NCBI GenBank assembly: GCA_964514665.1
Contig: CAZESH010000031.1
Coordinates: forward strand, 1-23,126
Direction of reading: 5' to 3'
DNA length: 23,126 bases
DNA from: CAZESH01 sp964514665
GTDB lineage: Bacteria > Bacillota > Bacilli > Paenibacillales > KCTC-25726
Every line of letters starts with the position of its first letter. Position 1 is the stretch's first letter. Made by a program: the position numbers and the translations under genes. Below are positions 6,608 through 13,714 of the stretch, in pieces. The notes under the pieces were generated by a model. The model ran no database searches, was not told the DNA's origin, and saw nothing but the letters and a program-made list of their open reading frames with translations.

Positions 6608-8092
6608 ATGTCAGCAAGTACAGAAGCGTCTTCGCAAGAACAAATCAAACCGCAATCCATCAAACAGATCATCGCGCCGCTTATAGCCATTATCGTCGGA
6701 TTGTTTATGGTTATTCTTGACGCAACCGCCGTGAATGTGGCGATTCAAAGCCTGATTCGGGAGTTCCACAGTTCGCTGTCCACGGTCCAATGGACAGTCA
6801 CAGGCTACATGCTGGCGCAATCGGCAGTCATTCCGCTTGCAGGCTGGCTTTCCGACCGGTTCGGAGCCAAGAAGATCTTTCTTATTTCCCTTGGCCTGTT
6901 TACGGTCGGATCGCTGTTGTGCGCTCTCGCCGGAAGCGCCGAACAATTGATTGTATTCCGTATATTCCAAGGGCTTGGAGGGGGAATGGTCATGCCGATC
7001 GCTTTCGCTTATACATACCGTTTGAGCCCCCCCAACAAGGTTGGCGCGGTGATGGGCATGATGGGCGTTCCCATTCTGCTTGCGCCCGCGCTTGGCCCGG
7101 TCGTCTCGGGATATTTAGTGGAATATGTCAACTGGCATTGGATCTTCATCATCAACTTGCCGATCGGCGTCATCGGCATTCTGCTCGGCCTGTGGAAGCT
7201 GCCTAAAATCAAAAGATCCACGGTCGCAGCTCTTGATGTATCCGGAATGCTGCTCGCTCCTCTGGCTTTCGCTTCGCTTGCCTACGGCGTTTCAGAGGGC
7301 GCATTCAGCTGGACCTCGAACAAAACGATCATCGGTTTGTCCGCCGGTGCAGCCGCTTTGCTGCTCTTCATCCTGATCGAGCTGAGCAAAAAGCAGCCGC
7401 TGCTTGAACTGCGGATATTTCGCTCATTCAAGTTTTCGCAAGGCATCGTCGTTCAGTGGATCGCCCAAATCGCCTTATTCGGAACGATCTTTCTTGTTCC
7501 CCAGTTTTTGCAGAGCGCCAAAGGCATGAGCGCCTTCCACGCCGGATTGACCATTTTTCCGCAGGCCATCGCCTCGGGTGTATTTATGGCCATCGGAGGG
7601 AGGTTATTTGATAAATTCGGTGCCCGTCCGATTGTGACCGCCGGCTTGATGCTGGTCGCGATTGCCGGTTTTCTGCTTTCGAGAGTGGCCGGCAGCGGCG
7701 GCGGAAGCCTTGCCATGATCCTTCCGCTTGTGCTGCTCGGTTCCGGTATGGGACTGTCGATGATGCCGCTGAATACCCACCTCCTGCAGGCGGCTCCGCA
7801 AAATCTGGTGAGCCGGGTCAGTTCGCTGACAAGTGCGGCGCAGCAGATCATGAACTCCTTCGCCGTGGCTGGCGTCTCTACCATCCTGACCCATCATATT
7901 ACCGACAATCTGTCTTCCGCAAAAAACAAGCTTGACGCGTTGACCTCGGCTTATGGCAGCACCTTTCTCGTGGTCATGCTGATTGCCGTCATCGGTGCGG
8001 TGATGGGCGCGACACTGCGCAGACCGAAACCGGTAAAAGGCGGAGAAAGCGAAACGGATGCCGCAGATGCGGTGATGATGGCCGGTCACTGA
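6608..8092 (+). CDS. DHA2 (EmrB/QacA-type) MFS multidrug exporter
   Basis: A 494-residue proton-coupled drug efflux protein of the major facilitator superfamily, probably with 14 membrane helices. Family marks visible: LDATAVNVAI in the first helix (about residues 38-47, motif D1), WTVTGYMLAQSAVIPLAGWLSDRFG with motif A near residues 79-89, and the antiporter motif C region containing PALGPVVSGYL followed by NWHWIFIINLPIG. The closest broad type is the EmrB/LmrB/MdtP group; the substrate cannot be read from sequence. The start is the ATG at 6608, with GTGGAGG upstream. A TTG at 6482 in the same frame coincides with the -35 box and is rejected. It is transcribed away from the TetR repressor and is followed by a strong terminator, so the pair forms a closed cassette. 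Confidence 0.93.
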   Translation: MSASTEASSQEQIKPQSIKQIIAPLIAIIVGLFMVILDATAVNVAIQSLIREFHSSLSTVQWTVTGYMLAQSAVIPLAGWLSDRFGAKKIFLISLGLFTVGSLLCALAGSAEQLIVFRIFQGLGGGMVMPIAFAYTYRLSPPNKVGAVMGMMGVPILLAPALGPVVSGYLVEYVNWHWIFIINLPIGVIGILLGLWKLPKIKRSTVAALDVSGMLLAPLAFASLAYGVSEGAFSWTSNKTIIGLSAGAAALLLFILIELSKKQPLLELRIFRSFKFSQGIVVQWIAQIALFGTIFLVPQFLQSAKGMSAFHAGLTIFPQAIASGVFMAIGGRLFDKFGARPIVTAGLMLVAIAGFLLSRVAGSGGGSLAMILPLVLLGSGMGLSMMPLNTHLLQAAPQNLVSRVSSLTSAAQQIMNSFAVAGVSTILTHHITDNLSSAKNKLDALTSAYGSTFLVVMLIAVIGAVMGATLRRPKPVKGGESETDAADAVMMAGH

Positions 8093-8111
8093 TCAAACAA
8101 ACTGCTTCATG

Positions 8112-8156
8112 GCCGTCTGCCCGGTGCATTCCAATCCGGGAGGCGGTCTTTTTTTT
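8112..8156 (+). terminator. Rho-independent terminator of the MFS gene
   Basis: Twenty bases after the MFS stop codon, a GC-rich hairpin (left arm 8112-8124, right arm 8136-8148, 11-nt loop) is followed by eight T. The stem is about 12 bp with one bulged G and two G-U pairs. Confidence 0.85.
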
Positions 8157-8269
8157 GAGAAAACCTCTGCCCGAGGCAAAGATGAACGACCGCGTTTAGA
8201 GGTTGGTTTTATCGCCAAATCGAATAACATTGGGACTAAGTAATGTAAAAGCTTATAATACTAGTGGTT

Positions 8270-8299
8270 AAAAAAACACTCCTTTTGCAAGGAGTGTTT
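8270..8299 (-). terminator. Rho-independent terminator of rpsU-yqeY
   Basis: A perfect 11-bp stem: AAACACTCCTT (8274-8284), loop TTGC, then its exact complement (8289-8299). Read on the minus strand it ends in a run of seven U. It lies 20 bp after the yqeY stop. Confidence 0.88.
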
Positions 8300-8319
8300 G
8301 TATTTCTGTATTTTTTAGG

Positions 8320-8763
8320 TTATTGCAAAAACTGAAGCACCAACTGATTCACTACTTTGCCATCGGCTTTGCCTTTGATTTTCGGCATCAAAGCAGCCAT
8401 CACTTTTCCCATTTCGGCCTTTGTCGTTGCTCCGACCTCTTGAATCGTCCGAGAGACGATTTCCTTAAGCTCGGACTCTCCCAACTGCTCGGGAAGATAT
8501 TCGCCGACGATAGCAATTTCAGCTTCCAGCTGTTTAACCAGGTCGTCACGGCCTGCCTTTTCGAATTCATGGAGGGATTCCTTGCGCTGCTTCAGCTCAC
8601 GATTCAATATGTCAAGCACTTCATCGTCATTCAAAGTTTTTCGTTGATCGATTTCAATATTTTTAACCGCGGAACGAATCATTCGAATTACGGAGAGTCT
8701 AAATTTGTCTTGGCTTTTCATCGCTTGCTTCATATCATCATTCAATCGTTCGCTTAAGCTCAT
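8320..8763 (-). CDS. yqeY: GatB/YqeY domain protein YqeY
   Basis: A 147-residue cytoplasmic protein of the YqeY family, related to the C-terminal tRNA-binding tail domain of the amidotransferase subunit GatB; its role as a free protein is not established. The sequence is typical: MSLSERLNDDMKQAMKS opening, then RLSVIRMIRSAVKN-EI, then a helical C-terminal part with EIVSRTIQEVGATTKAEMGKVMAALMPKIKGKADGK, in which the KADG turn is strongly conserved. The ATG at 8763 is preceded by GGAGG (8775-8771), whose first base overlaps the rpsU stop codon. The two genes are only 11 bp apart and presumably translationally linked. rpsU-yqeY adjacency is widespread in Firmicutes. A perfect-stem terminator closes the unit. 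Confidence 0.95.
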   Translation of the reverse strand: MSLSERLNDDMKQAMKSQDKFRLSVIRMIRSAVKNIEIDQRKTLNDDEVLDILNRELKQRKESLHEFEKAGRDDLVKQLEAEIAIVGEYLPEQLGESELKEIVSRTIQEVGATTKAEMGKVMAALMPKIKGKADGKVVNQLVLQFLQ

Positions 8764-8774
8764 TTACGATCCTC

Positions 8775-8948
8775 CTAGAACTTTCTCTTACGCGCGGCTT
8801 CGGATTTTTTCTTCCGCTTTACGCTTGGCTTTTCGTAGTGTTTGCGTTTTTTGACCTCAGCCAAAACTCCATCTTTGGCGATCGAACGCTTAAACCGACG
8901 AAGAGCAGAATCAATCGTCTCATTTTTACGTACTTTTGTTTCAGACAC
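8775..8948 (-). CDS. rpsU: 30S ribosomal protein S21
   Basis: A 57-residue, strongly basic small-subunit protein that binds near the 3' end of 16S rRNA and assists initiation. Translation on the minus strand from 8948 gives SETKVRKNETIDSALRRF then KRSIAKDGVLAEVKKR, KHYEKPSVKRKKKSEAARKR and KF, an unmistakable bS21. The start is GTG (8948-8946), supported by a GAGGG site 7 nt upstream within a doubled GGAGGGAGGG. The gene is short and non-ATG, so automatic ORF calling may miss it. A consensus sigma-A promoter lies about 58 bp upstream. It is followed closely by yqeY, and its stop codon overlaps the yqeY ribosome-binding site. Confidence 0.97.
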   Translation of the reverse strand: MSETKVRKNETIDSALRRFKRSIAKDGVLAEVKKRKHYEKPSVKRKKKSEAARKRKF

Positions 8949-9005
8949 CAGATTTCCCTCCCTCCGAACAGACCGTCCAAGACATTTACACGGCTATCAA
9001 ATTTC

Positions 9006-9035
9006 ATTATATGTTAAAGTAAAAGGGAGTGTCAA
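9006..9035 (-). promoter_or_regulatory. Consensus sigma-A promoter of rpsU-yqeY
   Basis: On the minus strand, a perfect TTGACA (9035-9030) and a perfect TATAAT (9011-9006) are separated by 18 bp. Transcription would start near 8999, giving a leader of about 50 nt before the rpsU GTG. This is the best match to the vegetative consensus that I found in the window and fits high ribosomal-protein expression. Confidence 0.88.
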
Positions 9036-9075
9036 CTTACCGCCCATTTTCATTTTTCTCCATTCAGCTCCGCGC

Positions 9076-9420
9076 TTATTTCCCGTTAAGCGGACCGAGC
9101 TTTTCACCGCCCAGCAAATGATAGTGGAGATGAAACACGACTTGTCCGCCGTCGCTGCCGCAGTTGTTGATCAAGCGATAGCCGGAATCGGAGATGCCCA
9201 GCTGCCCGGCTGCATCCTTGGCCGCTTGGTTGACCTTGGCCAGCAGCGGCAAGTCCGCTTCCTCAATGTCATTGAGCGAGGCGATATGTTTTTTGGGAAT
9301 GACCAGCGCATGCACGCTGGCAGCGGGTTGAATATCGTGAAACACGAGCACGTCTTCCGTTTCCAGAACCTTGTTGGAAGGAATCTCTCCGGCGACGATT
9401 TTGCAAAAAATACAATCCAT
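9076..9420 (-). CDS. HIT-family (HinT-type) nucleotide hydrolase
   Basis: A 114-residue purine nucleotide-binding protein of the histidine triad superfamily. HinT-type members hydrolyse AMP-lysine-like phosphoramidates and aminoacyl-adenylates. The triad H-L-H-Y-H is at residues 97, 99 and 101 and is followed by LLGG, which is the HINT/PKCI form rather than the IIPR ending of many Fhit-like proteins. The N-terminal DCIFCKIVAGEIPS block carries the CxxC that often binds zinc together with a downstream His. The start is the ATG at 9420, with AAAGGAGG 8 nt upstream. The frame stays open another 55 codons upstream, but that stretch lies in the large palindrome and has no family similarity. It ends 40 bp before the rpsU promoter. 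Confidence 0.95.
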   Translation of the reverse strand: MDCIFCKIVAGEIPSNKVLETEDVLVFHDIQPAASVHALVIPKKHIASLNDIEEADLPLLAKVNQAAKDAAGQLGISDSGYRLINNCGSDGGQVVFHLHYHLLGGEKLGPLNGK

Positions 9421-9457
9421 AAGTAAAGCCTCCTTTATGTATTTTAATACTACGTGA

Positions 9458-9762
9458 ACGGCACTATTAAAGTTTACTGCCGATAATTGGTTCGGGTTCA
9501 CATCCATGAAGTTCGGAGAGGAAATTCTGTTTTGGGTGAGTTTGCTTCCGCCACTAAAGGGAGGACCTGAGAGACCTAGAACCATGAAAGTCGGAGAACT
9601 TCCCTTTATGTAAATGTCTCGATGGTTCTTGGTCTATCAGGTTCGGACTGGACATTCCCGCATCTTCGCCGGAAGCAGTCGAAACCCAAAACGGAAATCC
9701 CTCTCCGAACTTAACCGAACCAGTTCCTAGCAGGCAACTAAAATTAAAATCAATTGTGCCGT
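9458..9762. repeat. 305-bp imperfect palindrome, MITE-like or large hairpin RNA
   Basis: Nearly the whole segment folds back on itself around position 9610. Matching arms from outside inward: ACGGCAC (9458-9464) with GTGCCGT (9756-9762); GGTTCGG (9489-9495) with 9715-9721; GTTCGGAGAG (9511-9520) with 9701-9710; TTTTGGGT (9530-9537) with 9684-9691; GCTTCCG (9544-9550) with 9670-9676; CCTGA (9566-9570) with 9637-9641; GACC and AGAACCAT (9573-9585) with 9622-9634. The arms have diverged by substitutions and an 11-bp size difference at 9496-9510. There is no transposase ORF inside and no obvious target duplication. It occupies most of the 421-bp gap between addA and the HIT gene; the flanks (9421-9457 and 9763-9841) show nothing beyond the HIT ribosome-binding site. 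MITE-like origin is inferred from terminal inverted repeats, size and lack of coding; a structured RNA is the alternative. Confidence 0.8.
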
Positions 9763-9841
9763 GCTTATATCATAGCGAAATTTCCTTTGTGAATCCAATG
9801 CTTTCAAGCTTCGAGTCTAAGTTAAAATGTCCGTTTGAAAG

Positions 9842-12800
9842 CTACATCCTTACCGTATGGGAACCGTCGAAAAAGAAAAGGATCTTTTCCTTGACCCGCT
9901 TGTTCCATATGCTTTCGATCGCCCGCGTATAGATGTCGATTTGCAGCCGGTACTTGGCTGCTGCGGCTTCGGGACGGTTTTTTACCGCATCTGTTTTATA
10001 GTCTACCAGCACCCACTCGCCGTTTTCTTCAAAAATGCAGTCGATCACGCCTTGGATCAAAATCGGTTCTTCGGCGATTTGCGGCAGCGACGACGCCGTG
10101 GCGTACACTTCTCCCGCAGCAATCGCGTAGCTGAAAGGCACTTCGCGCATGATGCGGGGCGAAGCCAGCATCCGTCTTCCCAGTTCCCCTGTGAAAAAAG
10201 ACGACAGAACGGAAACGTCAATCACCATGCCCTGCGCTTCGCTCAACAGCTCCTTGGCCACCATCGCTTGAACTGCTGCGGCAATATCGTCTTCTGCCAA
10301 GCCGGTTTTCAATTCCACATGCTGCATCACGGCATGATAAGCGGTTCCCCGCTCAGCCGGGGACAGCTTCTTCTCCTCCATAAAGCGCGGACGGCGGATA
10401 AAGGCCGTTTCAAAAGCCTCCTGCGGCGGACCTGAGACGGTTTCAAGACTTGCCGCGGCCGCTTCGTCATGAAGCAGCATATGCTCGCCGAGACGCTTCA
10501 GCTCCGTGACCGAAGTTTTCGAATAAAGCCCCTGCGCCGCTGCAAAAGGATACTGCCAGTTCATCCGCCGATCAATCTCGGCTTGAAGCCGCATATGCTC
10601 ATCCTCTTCCCCGCCTGCAAGCGACAAAGGTACGGGCTTCAGCTCTCTAAGCGCCTCCAGCAGTTTCGGCTCGTTTTCTTGTCCTGCAGCCGCTTCCGGC
10701 ATGGCGGTTAGCTGCTCCGTGCGAACGATGGAAAGCTGCCAGCGGGAATCGTCGTTTTCGAGCAGGGAAATGCCCGGCCTGTCCAAGCCCGCTTCCGCCC
10801 TCCATACGGCTGCCTGAGGATGGCGGATTAAGGCCGGCCCGATCCAGTCCAAATAACAATCCGCTCTCCCCGTCGTTTCCGCAGGAAGCGCCGTTTCGCC
10901 GCTTTGCAAATGGCGGCCCCACTGCTGCAGGCTTTTCTGCAGATCGTTTACGGTGCCTAGCAAGATCAGTTTTTCCCTGGCACGCGTCAGCGCCACATAG
11001 AGGATTCTCATCTCCTCGGCGAGCAGTTCCATCTCCATCCTGCGCTTGATGGCCAAATTCGGCAGCGAGGGATAGCTGATGCGCAGCTTTGCATCGACAA
11101 TTTTCGGACCGAAGCCGAGTTCCTTATGAAGCAGGAAGGGCTTGCGCAAATCCTGCCGATTAAACGACTTATTCAGACCGGCTACGAACACGACGGGAAA
11201 TTCCAAGCCCTTGCTCTTATGAATGGTCATGATCCGTACCACGTCTTCCTGCTCGCCCAGAGCTCTCGCCGTTCCCAGGTCGCCGCCTGAATCGCGCATC
11301 CGTTCGATGAAGCGCAGAAAGCGGAACAATCCCCGCAGCGAAGTCGATTCATACTGTCTGGCGCGATCATATAGCGCGCGAAGATTGGCCTGACGCTGCA
11401 TCCCCCCAGGAAATCCGCCGATCAGGTCGTAATAGCCGGTTTCCCTGTAGATGCTCCAGATCAAATCGGACAAAGCGCCCTGCCGGGCCCGTCTGCGCCA
11501 CTGTTCGAGCTTGGTCAGGAAGCGCTCCGCTTTAAGCTTTAATTCGCGCGGTGAGGAGTCCTCCGCCGCAAGCTTTTGCAGCGCCTCGAAATAGGGTGCG
11601 CGGCCTTCGGCTATGCGGATCAGCGCGAGCTCCTCCGCGGTGAGTCCGACGAGCGGCGAACGCAGCACGGCAGCGAGCGGGATGTCCTGCAGCGGATTAT
11701 CGATCACCTTGAGCAGGGAAAGCACCGTTTCCACCTCGGTAGCCGAGAAATATCCCGTGTTCAATTCGGCATAGGCGGGAATGCCCATTGCCCGCAGCTC
11801 TTCCATAAAAACCGGCGCCCATTGCTGCGTCGATCTGAGCAGAATCACCACATCCCGGAACGAGGCAGGCCTGAGCGCTTTTTGCCGCTTGTCGAACACA
11901 AGTGCAGGCTTGCCCTCAAGACCGACGATGCCTCTAATTTTGGCCGCAGCTGCACGCGCCTCCAGTTGAACGGTTTCAAATTCCCCCGCCTCGTCATCTC
12001 CGCTGTCAGCGCCTTCATCGACACCTGTCCCGTCTTCTTCACCGCTGTCCGGATAAGCAGCGGCGGCGCGATCGATCAGCAGGATTTCCGCCCATTGCCC
12101 GGGCGCATCCGGGTAAGCGGCTCCGCATTTAAGCTCCGCTTTGTCGTCGTATTCAATTTCCGCCACGCCTTCATTCATGATTTGCCTGAAGATGAAATTT
12201 ACGGCGTCGACCACATGTTTTCTGCTGCGGAAATTTTGCGAAAGATCGATGCGGATCCCTGCTTCGCTTCCCTGTTGTCCGACCTCCGATTGTCCCGCAT
12301 AGTCTTTGTACTTTTTTTGGAACAATCCAGGATCCGCGAGGCGAAAGCGGTAAATGCTCTGCTTCACATCGCCGACCATAAACCGGTTTCCCGGATTGTC
12401 CCTGGTGATCAGCCGCGCGATGCTTTCCTGAACCAGATTCGTATCCTGGTATTCATCAAGCAGCACTTCTGCAAAATGGGCGCTGTATTCAAGCGCGGCA
12501 AAGGAAGGACGGAGATCTCCCGGGGGGGAATCCGGATCGCTCAGCACCCGCAAACAATAATGCTCCAAATCGGAAAAATCGACGAGACCTTTTTCCGCCT
12601 TCGCTTGCGCAAAACGGCTGCCGAAATCCAAAACCAATTCCACCAGTTCGCCCATTAGCGGCTCAAGCTCCGCCGCCTCCTGCAAATACGATTCGAGCGG
12701 ACGCTGGAATAATTCCTCCTTCAACGCTATCACGCGCTTTTTGGCCTGATCACGCAAATCCTTGGCCTGCTGCTGCAAGGCTTTGTCAAAATCATCGCCG

Positions 12801-13714
12801 CGGCAGGGCTTGAGATTGGCAAAGACCGGCTGTTGGAAGGCTTCGTAAACGCTGTCCCATTTCCCTTTGCGGGCTGCTTCCAGCATCATCCCGACAATTT
12901 GCAGCTCCCGCTTCAGCTGCTCCACATACGGGTACGGACCTCCCGGAAACAGCCCCAGCTTCAACGCATCCTCCAGCAATCCGCGGACGCCGCTCAATTC
13001 CGTGTCCACGTCCTGCAGAATGATGCTGCTCCAGATCGAGGCGGCGGCAAGTTTTGCTCCCCCTCCATTCGGATCGTCTGCAGAAGCGTACAAACTTAAG
13101 CTCCGTCGCAGCCAATGCTCCGGCAGCGGATGGCTGCGCGCATAGTCGTAGACGCGGCTGATCATCTTCAGCAGTTCGTCATCCGAGCGGTCACCGCCGA
13201 ACCAATCGAGCATTTTCCAAAAGGGTCCGCTTTCCCCGCTTTCCTCGTACCGCGACTCCAGCAGCCGCTCCAGCACTTCCTGGCGGAGCAGCTCCGCTTC
13301 GGTTTCATTGGCGATTCGAAAGCCCGGGTCAAGCGGAATCAATTGGAAATAACGGCGGATCACCTCAAGGCAAAAAGCGTGAATCGTCGTAATCGAAGCC
13401 TGCTGAATCAGGGCGATTTGTTTGCGCACATGGGCGGAATCGGGCTTCTTCTCCAGCTCGCTCTCCAGCGCTTCACGAATGCGCTGCCGCATCTCTGCGG
13501 CGGCGGCATTCGTAAACGTCGCCACGAGCAGCCGATCGACATCAAGCGGATCGGTTTCCGCGGTAATGCGGCGGATGATTCTCTCAACCAGCACTGCCGT
13601 TTTGCCCGAACCGGCCGCTGCGGCAACCAGCACATGGCTGTCGCGGATATGTATCGCCTGCCACTGATCTTCGGTCCAAGCTTCTCCAGGCGGCTTAGGC
13701 ACGATCGGCTGCAT
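9842..13714 (-). CDS. addA: Helicase-nuclease subunit AddA
   Basis: UvrD-like 3'-5' helicase plus C-terminal RecB-type nuclease of the AddAB complex, which resects double-strand ends up to Chi and loads RecA. Numbering is from the 1,290-residue product. The Q-motif-like WTEDQWQAI lies near residues 13-21, with Walker A AAAAGSGKT at about 32-39. Motif II DEYQD is at 420-424 and motif III VGDVKQSIYRFR at about 447-458. Motif V TIHKSKGLEFPVVFVAGL is at about 830-847 and motif VI LYVALTRAREKL at about 905-916. The nuclease core has GVIDCIFEE then DYKTD at about 1238-1242 and a QIDIY helix. An acidic, low-complexity stretch at about 558-581 is an unusual linker. I chose the ATG at 13714 because GGAGG lies 8 nt upstream; an ATG at 13729 adds five residues and also has a GGAG. 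The gene overlaps addB by about 20 bp. Confidence 0.97.
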   Translation of the reverse strand: MQPIVPKPPGEAWTEDQWQAIHIRDSHVLVAAAAGSGKTAVLVERIIRRITAETDPLDVDRLLVATFTNAAAAEMRQRIREALESELEKKPDSAHVRKQIALIQQASITTIHAFCLEVIRRYFQLIPLDPGFRIANETEAELLRQEVLERLLESRYEESGESGPFWKMLDWFGGDRSDDELLKMISRVYDYARSHPLPEHWLRRSLSLYASADDPNGGGAKLAAASIWSSIILQDVDTELSGVRGLLEDALKLGLFPGGPYPYVEQLKRELQIVGMMLEAARKGKWDSVYEAFQQPVFANLKPCRGDDFDKALQQQAKDLRDQAKKRVIALKEELFQRPLESYLQEAAELEPLMGELVELVLDFGSRFAQAKAEKGLVDFSDLEHYCLRVLSDPDSPPGDLRPSFAALEYSAHFAEVLLDEYQDTNLVQESIARLITRDNPGNRFMVGDVKQSIYRFRLADPGLFQKKYKDYAGQSEVGQQGSEAGIRIDLSQNFRSRKHVVDAVNFIFRQIMNEGVAEIEYDDKAELKCGAAYPDAPGQWAEILLIDRAAAAYPDSGEEDGTGVDEGADSGDDEAGEFETVQLEARAAAAKIRGIVGLEGKPALVFDKRQKALRPASFRDVVILLRSTQQWAPVFMEELRAMGIPAYAELNTGYFSATEVETVLSLLKVIDNPLQDIPLAAVLRSPLVGLTAEELALIRIAEGRAPYFEALQKLAAEDSSPRELKLKAERFLTKLEQWRRRARQGALSDLIWSIYRETGYYDLIGGFPGGMQRQANLRALYDRARQYESTSLRGLFRFLRFIERMRDSGGDLGTARALGEQEDVVRIMTIHKSKGLEFPVVFVAGLNKSFNRQDLRKPFLLHKELGFGPKIVDAKLRISYPSLPNLAIKRRMEMELLAEEMRILYVALTRAREKLILLGTVNDLQKSLQQWGRHLQSGETALPAETTGRADCYLDWIGPALIRHPQAAVWRAEAGLDRPGISLLENDDSRWQLSIVRTEQLTAMPEAAAGQENEPKLLEALRELKPVPLSLAGGEEDEHMRLQAEIDRRMNWQYPFAAAQGLYSKTSVTELKRLGEHMLLHDEAAAASLETVSGPPQEAFETAFIRRPRFMEEKKLSPAERGTAYHAVMQHVELKTGLAEDDIAAAVQAMVAKELLSEAQGMVIDVSVLSSFFTGELGRRMLASPRIMREVPFSYAIAAGEVYATASSLPQIAEEPILIQGVIDCIFEENGEWVLVDYKTDAVKNRPEAAAAKYRLQIDIYTRAIESIWNKRVKEKILFFFDGSHTVRM

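Noticed and set aside
6459..6617. Longer N-terminus for the TetR protein
   Set aside because: It would include the operator and divergent promoter; the ATG at 6458 has a strong AGGGGAGG site and the family-typical beginning.
8161..8213. AACCTCT...AGAGGTT inverted repeat downstream of the MFS terminator
   Set aside because: Only 7-bp arms with a loop of more than 30 nt and no U-tract; not distinguishable from chance.
8819..9007. 62-codon minus-strand ORF over rpsU
   Set aside because: It is an out-of-frame shadow of the conserved S21 gene and spans its promoter -10 box.
9485..9506. tRNA T-arm-like string (GGTTCGGGTTCA...) in the palindrome
   Set aside because: No acceptor, D or anticodon arm can be placed around it; the bases pair with the right arm of the palindrome instead.
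9421..9585. N-terminal extension of the HIT protein frame (55 more codons)
   Set aside because: The extension runs through the left arm of the palindrome, has no family similarity, and an ideal ribosome-binding site precedes the internal ATG at 9420.
11576..12658. Long plus-strand ORF (360 codons) inside addA
   Set aside because: Antisense shadow of a fully conserved helicase domain; no ribosome-binding site or domain similarity.
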